From an uncultured Opitutaceae bacterium (GTDB lineage: Bacteria > Verrucomicrobiota > Verrucomicrobiae > Opitutales > Opitutaceae), in contig CAMLSH010000004.1 of the NCBI GenBank assembly GCA_946482625.1, forward strand, positions 1-29,524: a DNA stretch of 29,524 nt. The letters are read 5' to 3'. The stretch's first letter is position 1. Every line of letters begins with the position of its first letter. The notes beneath the pieces are model-generated. The model was not told the DNA's origin and did no database searches. It saw nothing but the letters and a program-made list of their open reading frames with translations. Below are positions 9,272 through 17,353 of this stretch, one piece after another. A program made the translations under genes and the position numbers.

Positions 9272-9343
9272 CCGTAGTCGCGTCACTTAAGACGCGGAAT
9301 GCGACCATCACCGCCTTCTGCGACGCAGGCGATTGAGCTACGG
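9272..9343. repeat. Nested palindromic element, possible REP-like repeat or terminator
   Basis: In the 158-base gap between two convergent genes, an outer inverted pair CCGTAG (9272-9277) and CTACGG (9338-9343) encloses two smaller hairpins. The first is CGCGTC-ACTTAA-GACGCG at 9279-9296; the second is CTGCG-A-CGCAG at 9318-9328. Together they could fold as a three-way junction. There is no long T-run on either side. It may stop transcription from both directions or belong to a dispersed palindromic repeat family; only a genome-wide search for further copies would tell. Confidence 0.35.
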
Positions 9344-9365
9344 CGACGTCTTAACGGAAAGCACT

Positions 9366-10223
9366 CTAGAGTTTCGCTCCGCAATATTTGCAGTGCCGCG
9401 CATCGTTGTCGTGACTGCCCGCACCGCAGCTCGGACAGGCCTGCGTGTTGCTCGCGGAACGCGTCGCCGCGCTCAATTCAACCGTCACGATCCCCGTCGG
9501 CACCGCGATGATCGCGTAGCCCAAAATCATCAGCAGCGAAGCCACGCAACGTCCCAGCACCGTGTGCGGCACGATGTCGCCAAACCCCACGGTGCTCATC
9601 GTCACGACCGCCCAATAAATCGAGATCGGGATGCTGGTGAATCCGTTCTCCTCCCCTTCGATCAAATACATCAACGCGCCAGAGATCAGCATGATCGTCA
9701 TCACGACGCCGATGAAAACCACGATCTTGCGCAAACTCGCCCGCATCGCCGCTCCCAGCAGCCGGGCTTCGCCAACGAAATGCGTGAGCTTCAAGATACG
9801 AAACACGCGCAACAACCGCAGCGCCCGGATCACCAGCAGCGATTGCGAGCCCGGGAAGAAAAAGACGAAGTAAGTCGGCAGAATCGCCAGCAGATCGACC
9901 ACGCCATAAAAACTCGCCGCGTACCGCAGGGGTCGCCGGACGCTCATCAACCGCATCGCATACTCGACCGTGAAGAGCCCGGTGAAAACCCACTCGGCCG
10001 CGTGCAGCACCGGACCATAGGCGTCGCGCAATCCACGCACGCTCTCCAGACACACCGCGAGCACGCTCAATAAAATCACCACGAGAAGCGTCAGGTCGAA
10101 GCGCCTCCCCGCCGGCGTGTCCGCCTCGAAAATCACTTCATGCCAGCGCGCGCGCCACGCGCTCCCCTCCGGCTTCTCCTCCGAAGGCAGACGAGTCCTA
10201 TCGTGTGGAAACTCCATGGACAT
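9366..10223 (-). CDS. Voltage-gated potassium channel with C-terminal zinc ribbon
   Basis: A 285-residue six-helix ion channel subunit. S1 is about 44-61, S2 about 72-93 and S3 about 105-123. S4 carries arginines at every third position (R133, R136, R139, R142, then K145), the standard voltage-sensor pattern. S5 is about 168-188. The pore loop ends in the selectivity filter TVGFGD at 211-216, and S6 follows to about 250. As tetramers such proteins conduct potassium across the inner membrane. Unusually, the short cytoplasmic tail holds a zinc-ribbon-like CPSCG (C263, C266) and CKYCG (C278, C281) instead of an RCK domain. It is the last gene of a co-directional run, 90 bases after the antiporter, suggesting a shared role in ion balance. 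Confidence 0.92.
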   Translation of the reverse strand: MSMEFPHDRTRLPSEEKPEGSAWRARWHEVIFEADTPAGRRFDLTLLVVILLSVLAVCLESVRGLRDAYGPVLHAAEWVFTGLFTVEYAMRLMSVRRPLRYAASFYGVVDLLAILPTYFVFFFPGSQSLLVIRALRLLRVFRILKLTHFVGEARLLGAAMRASLRKIVVFIGVVMTIMLISGALMYLIEGEENGFTSIPISIYWAVVTMSTVGFGDIVPHTVLGRCVASLLMILGYAIIAVPTGIVTVELSAATRSASNTQACPSCGAGSHDNDARHCKYCGAKL

Positions 10224-10313
10224 TTACCGCCAGAGGAATCGCACGAACCGCCAAGTCGCAACTCGCCGAAAACGATTCCGAAACTCCGCGCACAAGCATT
10301 CCCACGGACGCAC

Positions 10314-11642
10314 TCAACTCCTCCCGCGGAGTTCGCGCCGTCCGTCCCGTCGCAAAAAACCCAGTACGGGCAAGACGGACACCCCATGGACAACCACCGA
10401 CGAGGCGACCACGACAAACGTCAACGCTACCAGCGGACGCGCGAACTCGTCCGGCAGACCATGCTCCATCGCATACATGAGGTAGTAGATCGACCCGATC
10501 CCACGCAGCCCGAACCAAGCCACACCGGCGAATTGCCCCGGGCTAAACCGCCGCGTCCACCACACCGGCAGAGCGGACAACGGCCGCACCACCAGAAACA
10601 GCGCCGGCACGAACCACCACGCCGCTGTCGGCATCCCAACGACGACCAGTCCGGCGCCGACCAGCACCACCATACCCACTTCCAGGATACGCTCGAGCTG
10701 CTCGTTAAACGTGAGAAACGCCCCGGCCAGATAAGCGGGCCCCAGTTTCGGATCTTTCGCCGGTTCGCGTCCCGGCTCGACCCCGCCAGGACCGGCCGGC
10801 GCCTCCGGCGTATTCGCCACCGTGGCGCCTCCCCGCCGCCGCTCGATCGCCCGCAGTGCCACCCCCGCCGCGAAGACAGCGAGGAATCCGTACGCGTGGA
10901 GCATCAACGCCGTGCCGTACGCCAGTCCGATCAAGCCGAGCAGCAGATACTCGTCCAGCGCGACCGTCTCCTGCCGGCGTATCCGTAAATGCAGGATCAA
11001 CCGCCCCGCAAAATTGCCCAGCAGCGCGCCAATCCCAAGCCCGCCGACGATCGCCCACACCACATCCACCGCCCACCAGCGCCACCCGCCCGCACCAAGA
11101 TCGTGCAGGCCGAGAAGTCCCAGCCCCAGCATCACAAATGGAAACGCGGTGCCGTCGTTGAGCCCCGCCTCGCCACTCAACGCGCGCCGCAGCTCATCGC
11201 GATCGTGCGCATGCGTGAGCTGGACCTCCGAAGCCAGCACAGGATCGGTAGGCGCGAGAATCGCCCCGAGCAGCACCGCCGCTCCCAATGGCAGATTCAA
11301 AAACGCCAGCCCCAGAAGCGTGATCAAACCGACGTTCAGCGTCATCGTGCCAAAGGCCAGCACGAGCGCCGGCCTCCAGCGAGGGTCGCCCAGCGGCAGC
11401 CGCAGTTTCAGCCCCACCGAGAATAAAGAAATGACGACCGTGATCTCCGCCGCGCGGTGGAACAGCGTCGTCTGCACGAGCGGGTCCACCTGCAACACCA
11501 CCCACCCTGCCGGACCGAAGAGCACGCCGATCCCCAGATACACCATCGGCGCAGAAACCGGGAGCCGGCTGACGTACGGCGAGCTCAACCCCATCAAAAG
11601 GAGCAGCGCGCCAACGACGAGAACCCAGGCTTCGAACGACAT
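10314..11642 (-). CDS. Cation:proton antiporter, CPA1 (NhaP-like) family
   Basis: A 442-residue inner-membrane antiporter with about 12-13 hydrophobic helices. Recognisable CPA motifs are LAPTDPVLA (129-137, D133) in the unwound helix and GEAGLNDGTAFP (157-168), whose N162-D163 pair is the ion-binding ND of electroneutral CPA1 exchangers. The late segment WFGLRGIGSIYYLMYA is also typical. A Gly/Pro/Arg-rich hydrophilic loop (about 285-320) sits mid-protein. There is no C-terminal regulatory domain such as TrkA-C. Expected role: exchange of Na+ or K+ for H+. It lies 59 bases after the glycolipid-binding-family gene and 90 before the potassium channel on the same strand. Confidence 0.9.
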   Translation of the reverse strand: MSFEAWVLVVGALLLLMGLSSPYVSRLPVSAPMVYLGIGVLFGPAGWVVLQVDPLVQTTLFHRAAEITVVISLFSVGLKLRLPLGDPRWRPALVLAFGTMTLNVGLITLLGLAFLNLPLGAAVLLGAILAPTDPVLASEVQLTHAHDRDELRRALSGEAGLNDGTAFPFVMLGLGLLGLHDLGAGGWRWWAVDVVWAIVGGLGIGALLGNFAGRLILHLRIRRQETVALDEYLLLGLIGLAYGTALMLHAYGFLAVFAAGVALRAIERRRGGATVANTPEAPAGPGGVEPGREPAKDPKLGPAYLAGAFLTFNEQLERILEVGMVVLVGAGLVVVGMPTAAWWFVPALFLVVRPLSALPVWWTRRFSPGQFAGVAWFGLRGIGSIYYLMYAMEHGLPDEFARPLVALTFVVVASSVVVHGVSVLPVLGFLRRDGRRELRGRS

Positions 11643-11701
11643 AACCCAGCCGACACGTAGAGCGGACGGAGGTAACCCGGGGAACCCAGCAAATCGCCTC
11701 C

Positions 11702-12340
11702 CTATTTCTCCCAGACCTGCAAAACCTCCGCTGTCCAGAGCCCGGGATATTCGAGGACAAAACCGAGTTCGTGCACCTGCAACAAACCGCTGTAGCCGAC
11801 GCTCGGCGCCGCGTAGTCATAACAGGGCACGCTGGCCCGCCGGTAGGTCTGTGGGAGCGGTTGTAACGAAAACTCCGGCACGCTGAACCACGCCGCCGGA
11901 GCATTCGCCCTTCCGCCAACCGCCAATGCCAGACGCCGCAGCTGGATGAGATTGGTCGCCGGCGTAAAGTTGAGATCCAGATCGATGCAGCCCTCCACTG
12001 CAGGCTCCGCCCGGCCATTCACCCACCAGCGATGTTGCTCGTCGGTGGTCACGTCGAGATCGATGACGCGTTCGTTCACCGAGCCTTGGATTCGCCCCCG
12101 CACCGTCCGCCAGCTGGCGTCACAACGCACCGCGTAACGCAGATGCGTGATGTCCGCGCGCTCTCTAAATATCGACGTGCCTGTCATCGACCAGCCACTC
12201 GCATGACGCCACAGATCACAGGCGTCCCGCCCGCTTGCTTCAAGATGCCGCCACAGGATCGAGGCGACTTTCACCCGCGCTTCTCTCTCGCCTTCGGTCG
12301 CGGGAGAATTTGGCAGGATAGGAACCGTATCAGGTGTCAT
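11702..12340 (-). CDS. Putative glycolipid-binding family protein (PF06475-like)
   Basis: A 212-residue cytoplasmic protein; no signal peptide or membrane segment is visible. The order of conserved segments fits the Glycolipid_bind family: VASILWRHLE at the start, RYAVRCDASWRT, RWWVNG, EGCIDLDLNFTPATNLIQLRRL, then a Tyr-rich stretch and the closing GFVLEYPGLW. The family name comes from a Pseudomonas protein, and its biochemical role is poorly defined. The ATG at 12340 is chosen over one at 12385 because it overlaps the TGA of the amine oxidase gene as ATGA, which implies translational coupling. The frame upstream of 12340 lies within the oxidase gene. Family call by recognition, without a search. 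Confidence 0.8.
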   Translation of the reverse strand: MTPDTVPILPNSPATEGEREARVKVASILWRHLEASGRDACDLWRHASGWSMTGTSIFRERADITHLRYAVRCDASWRTVRGRIQGSVNERVIDLDVTTDEQHRWWVNGRAEPAVEGCIDLDLNFTPATNLIQLRRLALAVGGRANAPAAWFSVPEFSLQPLPQTYRRASVPCYDYAAPSVGYSGLLQVHELGFVLEYPGLWTAEVLQVWEK

Positions 12341-13701
12341 CGGCGTGTTCTCCGTTTGTTGGACCGGCGCCGGCCAGCGCCGCAACGTGTATTCGTTTTC
12401 TGGGCGCGTTTCACCTTTCGCGCTGCTTCAATCCCGCTCGCGAGTGCTCCGTGTACCGTGCCCAGCTCCTCCGCGGTCGCCTCGCCGGCAAAGAAGAGCG
12501 TGTCCGCGACCGGTTCCGCCAGCTGGCTTGGTCCCGACTCCACACCCGCCGCCGCGTAGCTGTAAGCACCGCGCGAAAACGCATCCGTCGACCAATCGTG
12601 CGACCACGCGCCCCGTAAATGGGCTCGCAGCGTTTTCTGCGGCACGCCCCAGATCTCGCTCAAGGAACGCAACGCGTCCGTCACCCGACCCGAATGCGGA
12701 CGCGAAAGCAGCGGCCGGGCAAGCGGACCGCCGGCCCAGCCAACCGCGAATGGCGCTGCCGATGGAACCCACCACACCGGAAAGGGCCTCTCTGGTGCGT
12801 TGATGAACTGAAAATCTGCCGGCTTTTTAGCGACAGTCGTGGTGGTCACGATTTTCCGCCGCCAGAACGCGGGGTCAAAACGTAAGGTGATTCGCGATAC
12901 GTCGCCCCATCCAAGCCTCCGGACGAGCGCCTCCTTCGCTTTCAAACGCGGCGAAAACGCCACCGTCTTCGCCTTCAGTACACCCAGCGGGAGTGTCACC
13001 ACCACTGCGGCGGCACGATATGTCCGCGGCGCGGACTTTTTCGCGGAATGCGCAACCACCTCCACCGCGCCCTTTGTCCAACGCACGGCGCGGACTTCAG
13101 TCTCCAGCAAAACCTCCACACCGAGCGCGCGCAGTTCCCGCTCCAACAAGCCGATCAAGCGACCGAAACCGCCGCGCGGACGGAACTGCGGCTGATCGGC
13201 GCCGGCGTGATCCGCGCTCAGGACTTTGGCGCTCATGCGCGTTGCCGGCGCGGCGTTGAAACTTTGCACATGGTCACGCACGCGACGGCGCTCGTCCGGT
13301 GAAACCGCGCTGCCTTCTTTGTCCAGAAAGTCGGCGAACGACCGACGTGTTCCGGCGGGAATCCGTCTCATTATCTCCGCGGTGCGTTTCCAGAAATCCC
13401 GCACCTGCACCAGCTCACCATCGTGCAACCAGTACATGTCGCGAGAAACTGGCTTCAGGTGCGTGCCCGCCCGCCGGAGCAGCGCGCGAAGCTCGGGATT
13501 GTTGCCATGCACAAACTCAGCGCCGAGCTCCACCGGCTGTGTTGTACAGGGAAGTCGCCGCGAAAAAATCCGCCCGCCCAGCCGGTCCCGCGCTTCGAGA
13601 ACGATCACCCGAAGGCCATTCCGCGCCAGTTCCCGCGCGGCGCCCAGACCGGCAATACCACCGCCGACTACAATGACGTCACATCCCTCATCTTTTTCCA
13701 T
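12337..13701 (-). CDS. FAD-dependent amine oxidase (flavin monoamine oxidase family)
   Basis: A 454-residue flavoprotein. The start at 13701 places the FAD-binding Rossmann motif GGGIAG at 13-18, followed by E36 in VIVLEARDRLGGR, which binds the FAD ribose. Upstream in-frame codons to 13872 look non-coding. LGAEFVHG, the SGWxDVSRITL-like segment and the C-terminal FAD signature DTLFFAGEATAEELGTVHGA match polyamine/monoamine oxidases and lysine-specific demethylase-like enzymes. The lack of a signal peptide suggests cytoplasmic location. Substrate is unknown. The last ~20 residues are very basic (RRRSNKRRTRR). The stop overlaps the next gene's start as ATGA, and the gene is the first of a four-gene same-strand run. 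It is divergent from the GH43 gene. Confidence 0.88.
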   Translation of the reverse strand: MEKDEGCDVIVVGGGIAGLGAARELARNGLRVIVLEARDRLGGRIFSRRLPCTTQPVELGAEFVHGNNPELRALLRRAGTHLKPVSRDMYWLHDGELVQVRDFWKRTAEIMRRIPAGTRRSFADFLDKEGSAVSPDERRRVRDHVQSFNAAPATRMSAKVLSADHAGADQPQFRPRGGFGRLIGLLERELRALGVEVLLETEVRAVRWTKGAVEVVAHSAKKSAPRTYRAAAVVVTLPLGVLKAKTVAFSPRLKAKEALVRRLGWGDVSRITLRFDPAFWRRKIVTTTTVAKKPADFQFINAPERPFPVWWVPSAAPFAVGWAGGPLARPLLSRPHSGRVTDALRSLSEIWGVPQKTLRAHLRGAWSHDWSTDAFSRGAYSYAAAGVESGPSQLAEPVADTLFFAGEATAEELGTVHGALASGIEAARKVKRAQKTNTRCGAGRRRSNKRRTRR

Positions 13702-13937
13702 GCGCCCGTGTGGACTGCGCTCCGGGAAAAAAGTGCGCGCGAGATCTGAAATCCCACACTCCGGCTTTTCTCCTGCTGCGATTTGCAGGACGGTTTGGCA
13801 GACGACGCGATTTGTCCGGGCGGGCTGACGGGTTTCGTCCCTCTTCGGCGCATGACTACATGACACCGACAACGGGCGGCGTTCTCAGCGCCAACCCCGG
13901 CTTGACCGCCCGCCCCGCGTCCAACCCCAAAGGAAAA

Positions 13938-15305
13938 ATGAAATCAGCGGACAATACCCCTCGGATGAAAATCCTGACCGCGCTCTTCTGCGCGCTGCTC
14001 GTGTTCCTCACCGCCGGCCAACTCGCCCACGCCCAAGTCGCTCCCAGCCACGATCCCTCGACCATGATTCGGAACACCGATGGTCGCTATTGGATCTTCA
14101 CCACCGGAAACGGCGTCTGGGCGATGTCATCGAGCAACGCGAACTTCACCGACTGGCGTGTCGAGAACACCGTCTTCCCCGTCGGCACCTGGCCGTCATG
14201 GATCAATAATTACGTCAGCGGTTTCAATGGCGGCTTCTGGGCTCCCGACGTCATCTTCATGAACAACCAGTACTACCTGTACTATTCATGCGCTGGCACC
14301 GGTGCCCCGGCGGCGATCGGCCTCGCCACAGCCTCCAATCTCTCGGGACCGTGGACCGATCGCGGCCTGATTGTCGCGGGCAATAACGCCATCGATCCCG
14401 CGATCCTTCGCGACGGCAGCAACCTCTGGCTCTCGTACGGCAACTGGCAGAGCGGCATCGACCTCATCCAGCTCAACCCGTCGAACGGCTTGCGTCAGGG
14501 CACGAGCCGCTGGGATCTGGTCGCGGGCGAAGTCGAGGCGCCGTACCTCATGAAGAACGGCAGCTATTACTATATGTTCTTCCAACGCGGCCTCTGCTGC
14601 AACGGCGTGAGCAGCTCCTACTACACGCAGGTCGGCCGCTCGACCTCCATCACCGGCCCCTACGTGGACCAAAACGGCGTGAGTCTCATGAGCGGAGGCG
14701 GCACCACGTTTCTTCCCAACCGCGACGGCCGCTACATCGGCCCGGGGCACGTCGGTTATGGCGAAGGGAAACTCACGTACCACTTTTATGACGGCAACGA
14801 CAACGGCGCCGCCAAACTCCGCATCACGACGCTCAGCTGGAGCAACGGCTGGCCCGTCGCCGCCGGCGTGAATCTCGGTACGCAACCCATCGCCAACGGA
14901 ACCTACAGCCTGCGCAATCGCGCCACCGGCAAAATGCTCGACAACCTCGGCGCCACCGCCGACGGCTCGACCGTCGCACAATGGGCCGACGGCACCAGCA
15001 ACAACCAGCGGTGGGTCGTCTCCTATAGCGGCGGCTACTACAAGTTGAGCTGCGTCACCGGCGGCAAGTACCTCGACAGTCTCGGCAACACCGCAAACGA
15101 CACGCCCGTCGGCCAGTGGGCGAATTCTCCTAGCTTCAACCAGCAGTGGACGTTCGTGTCAGCAGGTTCTGGATACTACCGGATCGTCAATCGCTCCAAT
15201 GGCAAATGCCTCGACACCGGCGGCGGCACGGCAGACGGCGCGGTCATGGAGTTCTGGAGCAGTGGCACCAGCACGAACCAGCAGTGGCAATTCGTGGCGC
15301 CGTAA
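13938..15305 (+). CDS. Exported GH43 arabinan endo-1,5-alpha-arabinanase with ricin-type domain
   Basis: A 455-residue secreted glycosidase. The ATG at 13938 has a good ribosome site (AAAGGA, 5 bases upstream) and starts a signal peptide ending near LAHAQ; an ATG at 13965 is an alternative. The five-bladed GH43 propeller carries the expected residues: D39 in SHDPS (base), D153 in NAIDP (pKa modulator), E200 in GEVEAP (acid), and H271 in GPGHVG, which binds the structural metal. The CCNG segment near 220 is common in endo-arabinanases. Residues about 320-455 form a ricin-B/CBM13-like beta-trefoil with three QxW repeats (NQRW, NQQW, NQQW). Expected role: cutting alpha-1,5-arabinan from plant pectin outside the cytoplasm. 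No other carbohydrate-degradation genes flank it. Confidence 0.92.
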   Translation: MKSADNTPRMKILTALFCALLVFLTAGQLAHAQVAPSHDPSTMIRNTDGRYWIFTTGNGVWAMSSSNANFTDWRVENTVFPVGTWPSWINNYVSGFNGGFWAPDVIFMNNQYYLYYSCAGTGAPAAIGLATASNLSGPWTDRGLIVAGNNAIDPAILRDGSNLWLSYGNWQSGIDLIQLNPSNGLRQGTSRWDLVAGEVEAPYLMKNGSYYYMFFQRGLCCNGVSSSYYTQVGRSTSITGPYVDQNGVSLMSGGGTTFLPNRDGRYIGPGHVGYGEGKLTYHFYDGNDNGAAKLRITTLSWSNGWPVAAGVNLGTQPIANGTYSLRNRATGKMLDNLGATADGSTVAQWADGTSNNQRWVVSYSGGYYKLSCVTGGKYLDSLGNTANDTPVGQWANSPSFNQQWTFVSAGSGYYRIVNRSNGKCLDTGGGTADGAVMEFWSSGTSTNQQWQFVAP

Positions 15306-15319
15306 CGCGCTTCAGCGGC

Positions 15320-15358
15320 GCAGACCGGTTCGCATTCAACTGAACGCCGCCGGTCTGC
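15320..15358. terminator. Hairpin between convergent genes, likely bidirectional terminator
   Basis: GCAGACCGG (15320-15328) pairs perfectly with CCGGTCTGC (15350-15358) around a 21-base loop. The hairpin fills the 53-base gap between the convergent GH43 and phosphatase genes and ends immediately before the phosphatase stop codon. There is no U-tract on either side, so an unaided intrinsic terminator is uncertain; its position makes a stop or 3'-end stabiliser for both transcripts the simplest reading. Confidence 0.5.
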
Positions 15359-15850
15359 TCACGCCCTCGCGGACTTCCCCAGGATCTCCGCAAGAAGTCC
15401 TTCGCAGCCGTCCTCCAATAAATCGAGGACGTGCTCGAACCCCTGCGGCCCACCGTAGTACGGATCAGGCACGGCTTCGTCATCGTGCTGCTGGCAGAAA
15501 TCGCAGAACGAGCGCACGCGCGCGCGGAGTTCGGGCGTCGTGGCGAGGGCCAGCACGTTGCGCCTGTTGTCGTCATCCATCGTCAGGATGAGGTCGAAGG
15601 CCTCGAAGTCGGCGGCGACAAACTGACGCGCGCGACTCACCAACTCGTAGCCCCGTCGCGCGGCCGCCTCGCGCATCCGCGGATCGGGTAACGACCCGGC
15701 GTGCATTCCGATCGTACCAGCCGAGGCAATCTCCACTCGCGAAGACACGCCCGCCTTGGTCACGAGCGCTCGCATCACGCCTTCGCCCGCCGGCGAACGG
15801 CATATGTTTCCCATGCAGACGAACAGGACGCGCGTTTTCTGTTTCTCCAT
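15359..15850 (-). CDS. Low-molecular-weight protein tyrosine phosphatase
   Basis: A 163-residue phosphatase. The start at 15850 puts the P-loop CMGNICRS at residues 12-19, with nucleophile C12 and phosphate-binding R18, at the usual distance from the N-terminus; an in-frame start at 15928 would add an unrelated 26-residue leader. The general acid is D129 in DPYYGG, and ASAGT (42-46) is another family signature. The enzyme removes phosphate from tyrosine residues of cytoplasmic proteins; in bacteria it often counters kinases of polysaccharide export, but no such genes are nearby, so the role here is open. It is divergent from cydAB with a 204-base gap. Confidence 0.93.
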   Translation of the reverse strand: MEKQKTRVLFVCMGNICRSPAGEGVMRALVTKAGVSSRVEIASAGTIGMHAGSLPDPRMREAAARRGYELVSRARQFVAADFEAFDLILTMDDDNRRNVLALATTPELRARVRSFCDFCQQHDDEAVPDPYYGGPQGFEHVLDLLEDGCEGLLAEILGKSARA

Positions 15851-16054
15851 CGGCACAGCCCGGCGGCTGCGCCCGGGCTCGGCAAAACAAATCGCGGAAG
15901 TTCCCCGCCTGCTCCAACCCACGCCCAAAGATCTGCCTCACACCGGATCGGATCATGTCTGAAAATCGAATGAGCCGCGTAAGCAGCCGTTATCTTCGTC
16001 GAGGAAGCGGGCTCATCCCTTGCGAGGGCGAGCAGACGGCCTAGCGTCGTTTCC

Positions 16055-17353
16055 ATGGATGACCTCGTCGCCGCTCGCGCCACCATGGGTTTCTCGCTGG
16101 GCTTCCACATCATCTTTGCCTCCATCGGCATGACGATGCCCTTCATGATGTCGGCGGCACACTACCTGTATCTGAAGAAACAGGACGCCGTTTACCTTGA
16201 ACTGACAAAGATGTGGATGAAAGGCGTCGCCATCCTCTTCGCCGTGGGCGCGGTCTCCGGCACGGTGCTTTCATTCGAGCTCGGGTTGCTCTGGCCCGGC
16301 TTCATGCAGCACGCCGGAGCGATCATCGGCATGCCGTTTTCCTGGGAAGGCACCGCCTTCTTCATCGAGGCGATCGCGATCGGGCTTTTTCTCTATGGCT
16401 GGAAACGGATGCGTCCGTGGGTGCATTGGTTCACCGGCCTGATGGTGGGCATATCCGGTTTTACCTCGGGCATTTTCGTCGTCGCCGCCAATTCCTGGAT
16501 GAACTCGCCGGCAGGTTTCGATTGGGTGGACGGTGCGGCGTACAACGTCGATCCGGTCGCCGCGATGTTCAACCGCGCGTGGCTCCATCAAAGCCTGCAC
16601 ATGCAACTCGGCGCTTTGCAGGCGGTCGGGTGTGCAGTGGGCGGAATCCACGCCTGGCTCTATCTGCGCGGCCGCGCGCCAGACCTGAACCTGAAGGCGC
16701 TAAAAATCGCCATGCTCTTTGGAGCGACCGCGTCGCTGCTCCAGCCATTCGCGGGCCATTTCGCCGGCGAACGCGTCGCCGAACTCCAGCCCGCCAAGCT
16801 GGCCGCCATCGAGGGCCATTTCACCACTGGGCCTCGCGCGCCGCTCACCCTCGGCGGCATCCCCGATGCGGATACGCAGACCATGAAATGGGGCGTCGAG
16901 GTCCCCGGACTCCTCAGCCTCCTCGCGCATCGCGACATAGACGCCGAAGTCGTCGGCCTCGACCGATTCCCACGCGAAGACTGGCCGCCGCTCGTCATCA
17001 CCCACGTCGCCTTTCAAGTCATGGTCGGCATCGGCACGCTGCTCGCGCTGAGCGCGGTGCTCTACTTCTGGTTCTACCGCCACGCCGCCTTCCCGCGGTG
17101 GTTTCTGTGGTCGCTCGTACTCTGCGCACCACTCGGAATGATCGCGATAGAAGCAGGCTGGATTGTCACCGAAGTGGGCCGCCAGCCCTGGATCATCTAC
17201 GGCATCATGAGGACAAAGGACGCCGTCACGCCGGTTCCAGGAATGGTTTACCACTTCTATTTGTTTCTCGTGCTCTATCTCGGGCTGGCGGCGGCGACGG
17301 TCTGGCTGCTGCGGCGTCAGATCCAGACGGTTCAGAAAAAATTTGGAGGCTGA
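16055..17353 (+). CDS. cydA: Cytochrome bd-type ubiquinol oxidase subunit I
   Basis: A 432-residue inner-membrane heme protein with about nine helices. Visible ligands and signatures are H18 in GFHIIFA (high-spin heme), E98 and E105, the His-rich WLHQSLHM (177-183), M323 in QVMVGIG (low-spin heme), and GWIVTEVGRQPW at 368-379. The quinol-site segment PAKLAAIEGHF (K248, E253) is intact. The Q-loop is short compared with E. coli CydA and total length is nearer to cyanide-insensitive (CIO-type) oxidases. The enzyme oxidises quinol and reduces oxygen to water with high affinity. The TGA is directly followed by the cydB ATG (zero-base spacing), so the subunits are coupled. Confidence 0.95.
   Translation: MDDLVAARATMGFSLGFHIIFASIGMTMPFMMSAAHYLYLKKQDAVYLELTKMWMKGVAILFAVGAVSGTVLSFELGLLWPGFMQHAGAIIGMPFSWEGTAFFIEAIAIGLFLYGWKRMRPWVHWFTGLMVGISGFTSGIFVVAANSWMNSPAGFDWVDGAAYNVDPVAAMFNRAWLHQSLHMQLGALQAVGCAVGGIHAWLYLRGRAPDLNLKALKIAMLFGATASLLQPFAGHFAGERVAELQPAKLAAIEGHFTTGPRAPLTLGGIPDADTQTMKWGVEVPGLLSLLAHRDIDAEVVGLDRFPREDWPPLVITHVAFQVMVGIGTLLALSAVLYFWFYRHAAFPRWFLWSLVLCAPLGMIAIEAGWIVTEVGRQPWIIYGIMRTKDAVTPVPGMVYHFYLFLVLYLGLAAATVWLLRRQIQTVQKKFGG

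Noticed and set aside
10822..11886. 354-residue plus-strand frame opposite the antiporter
   Set aside because: Ser/Pro/Ala/Arg-rich shadow frame; the minus strand encodes an unambiguous CPA1 antiporter.
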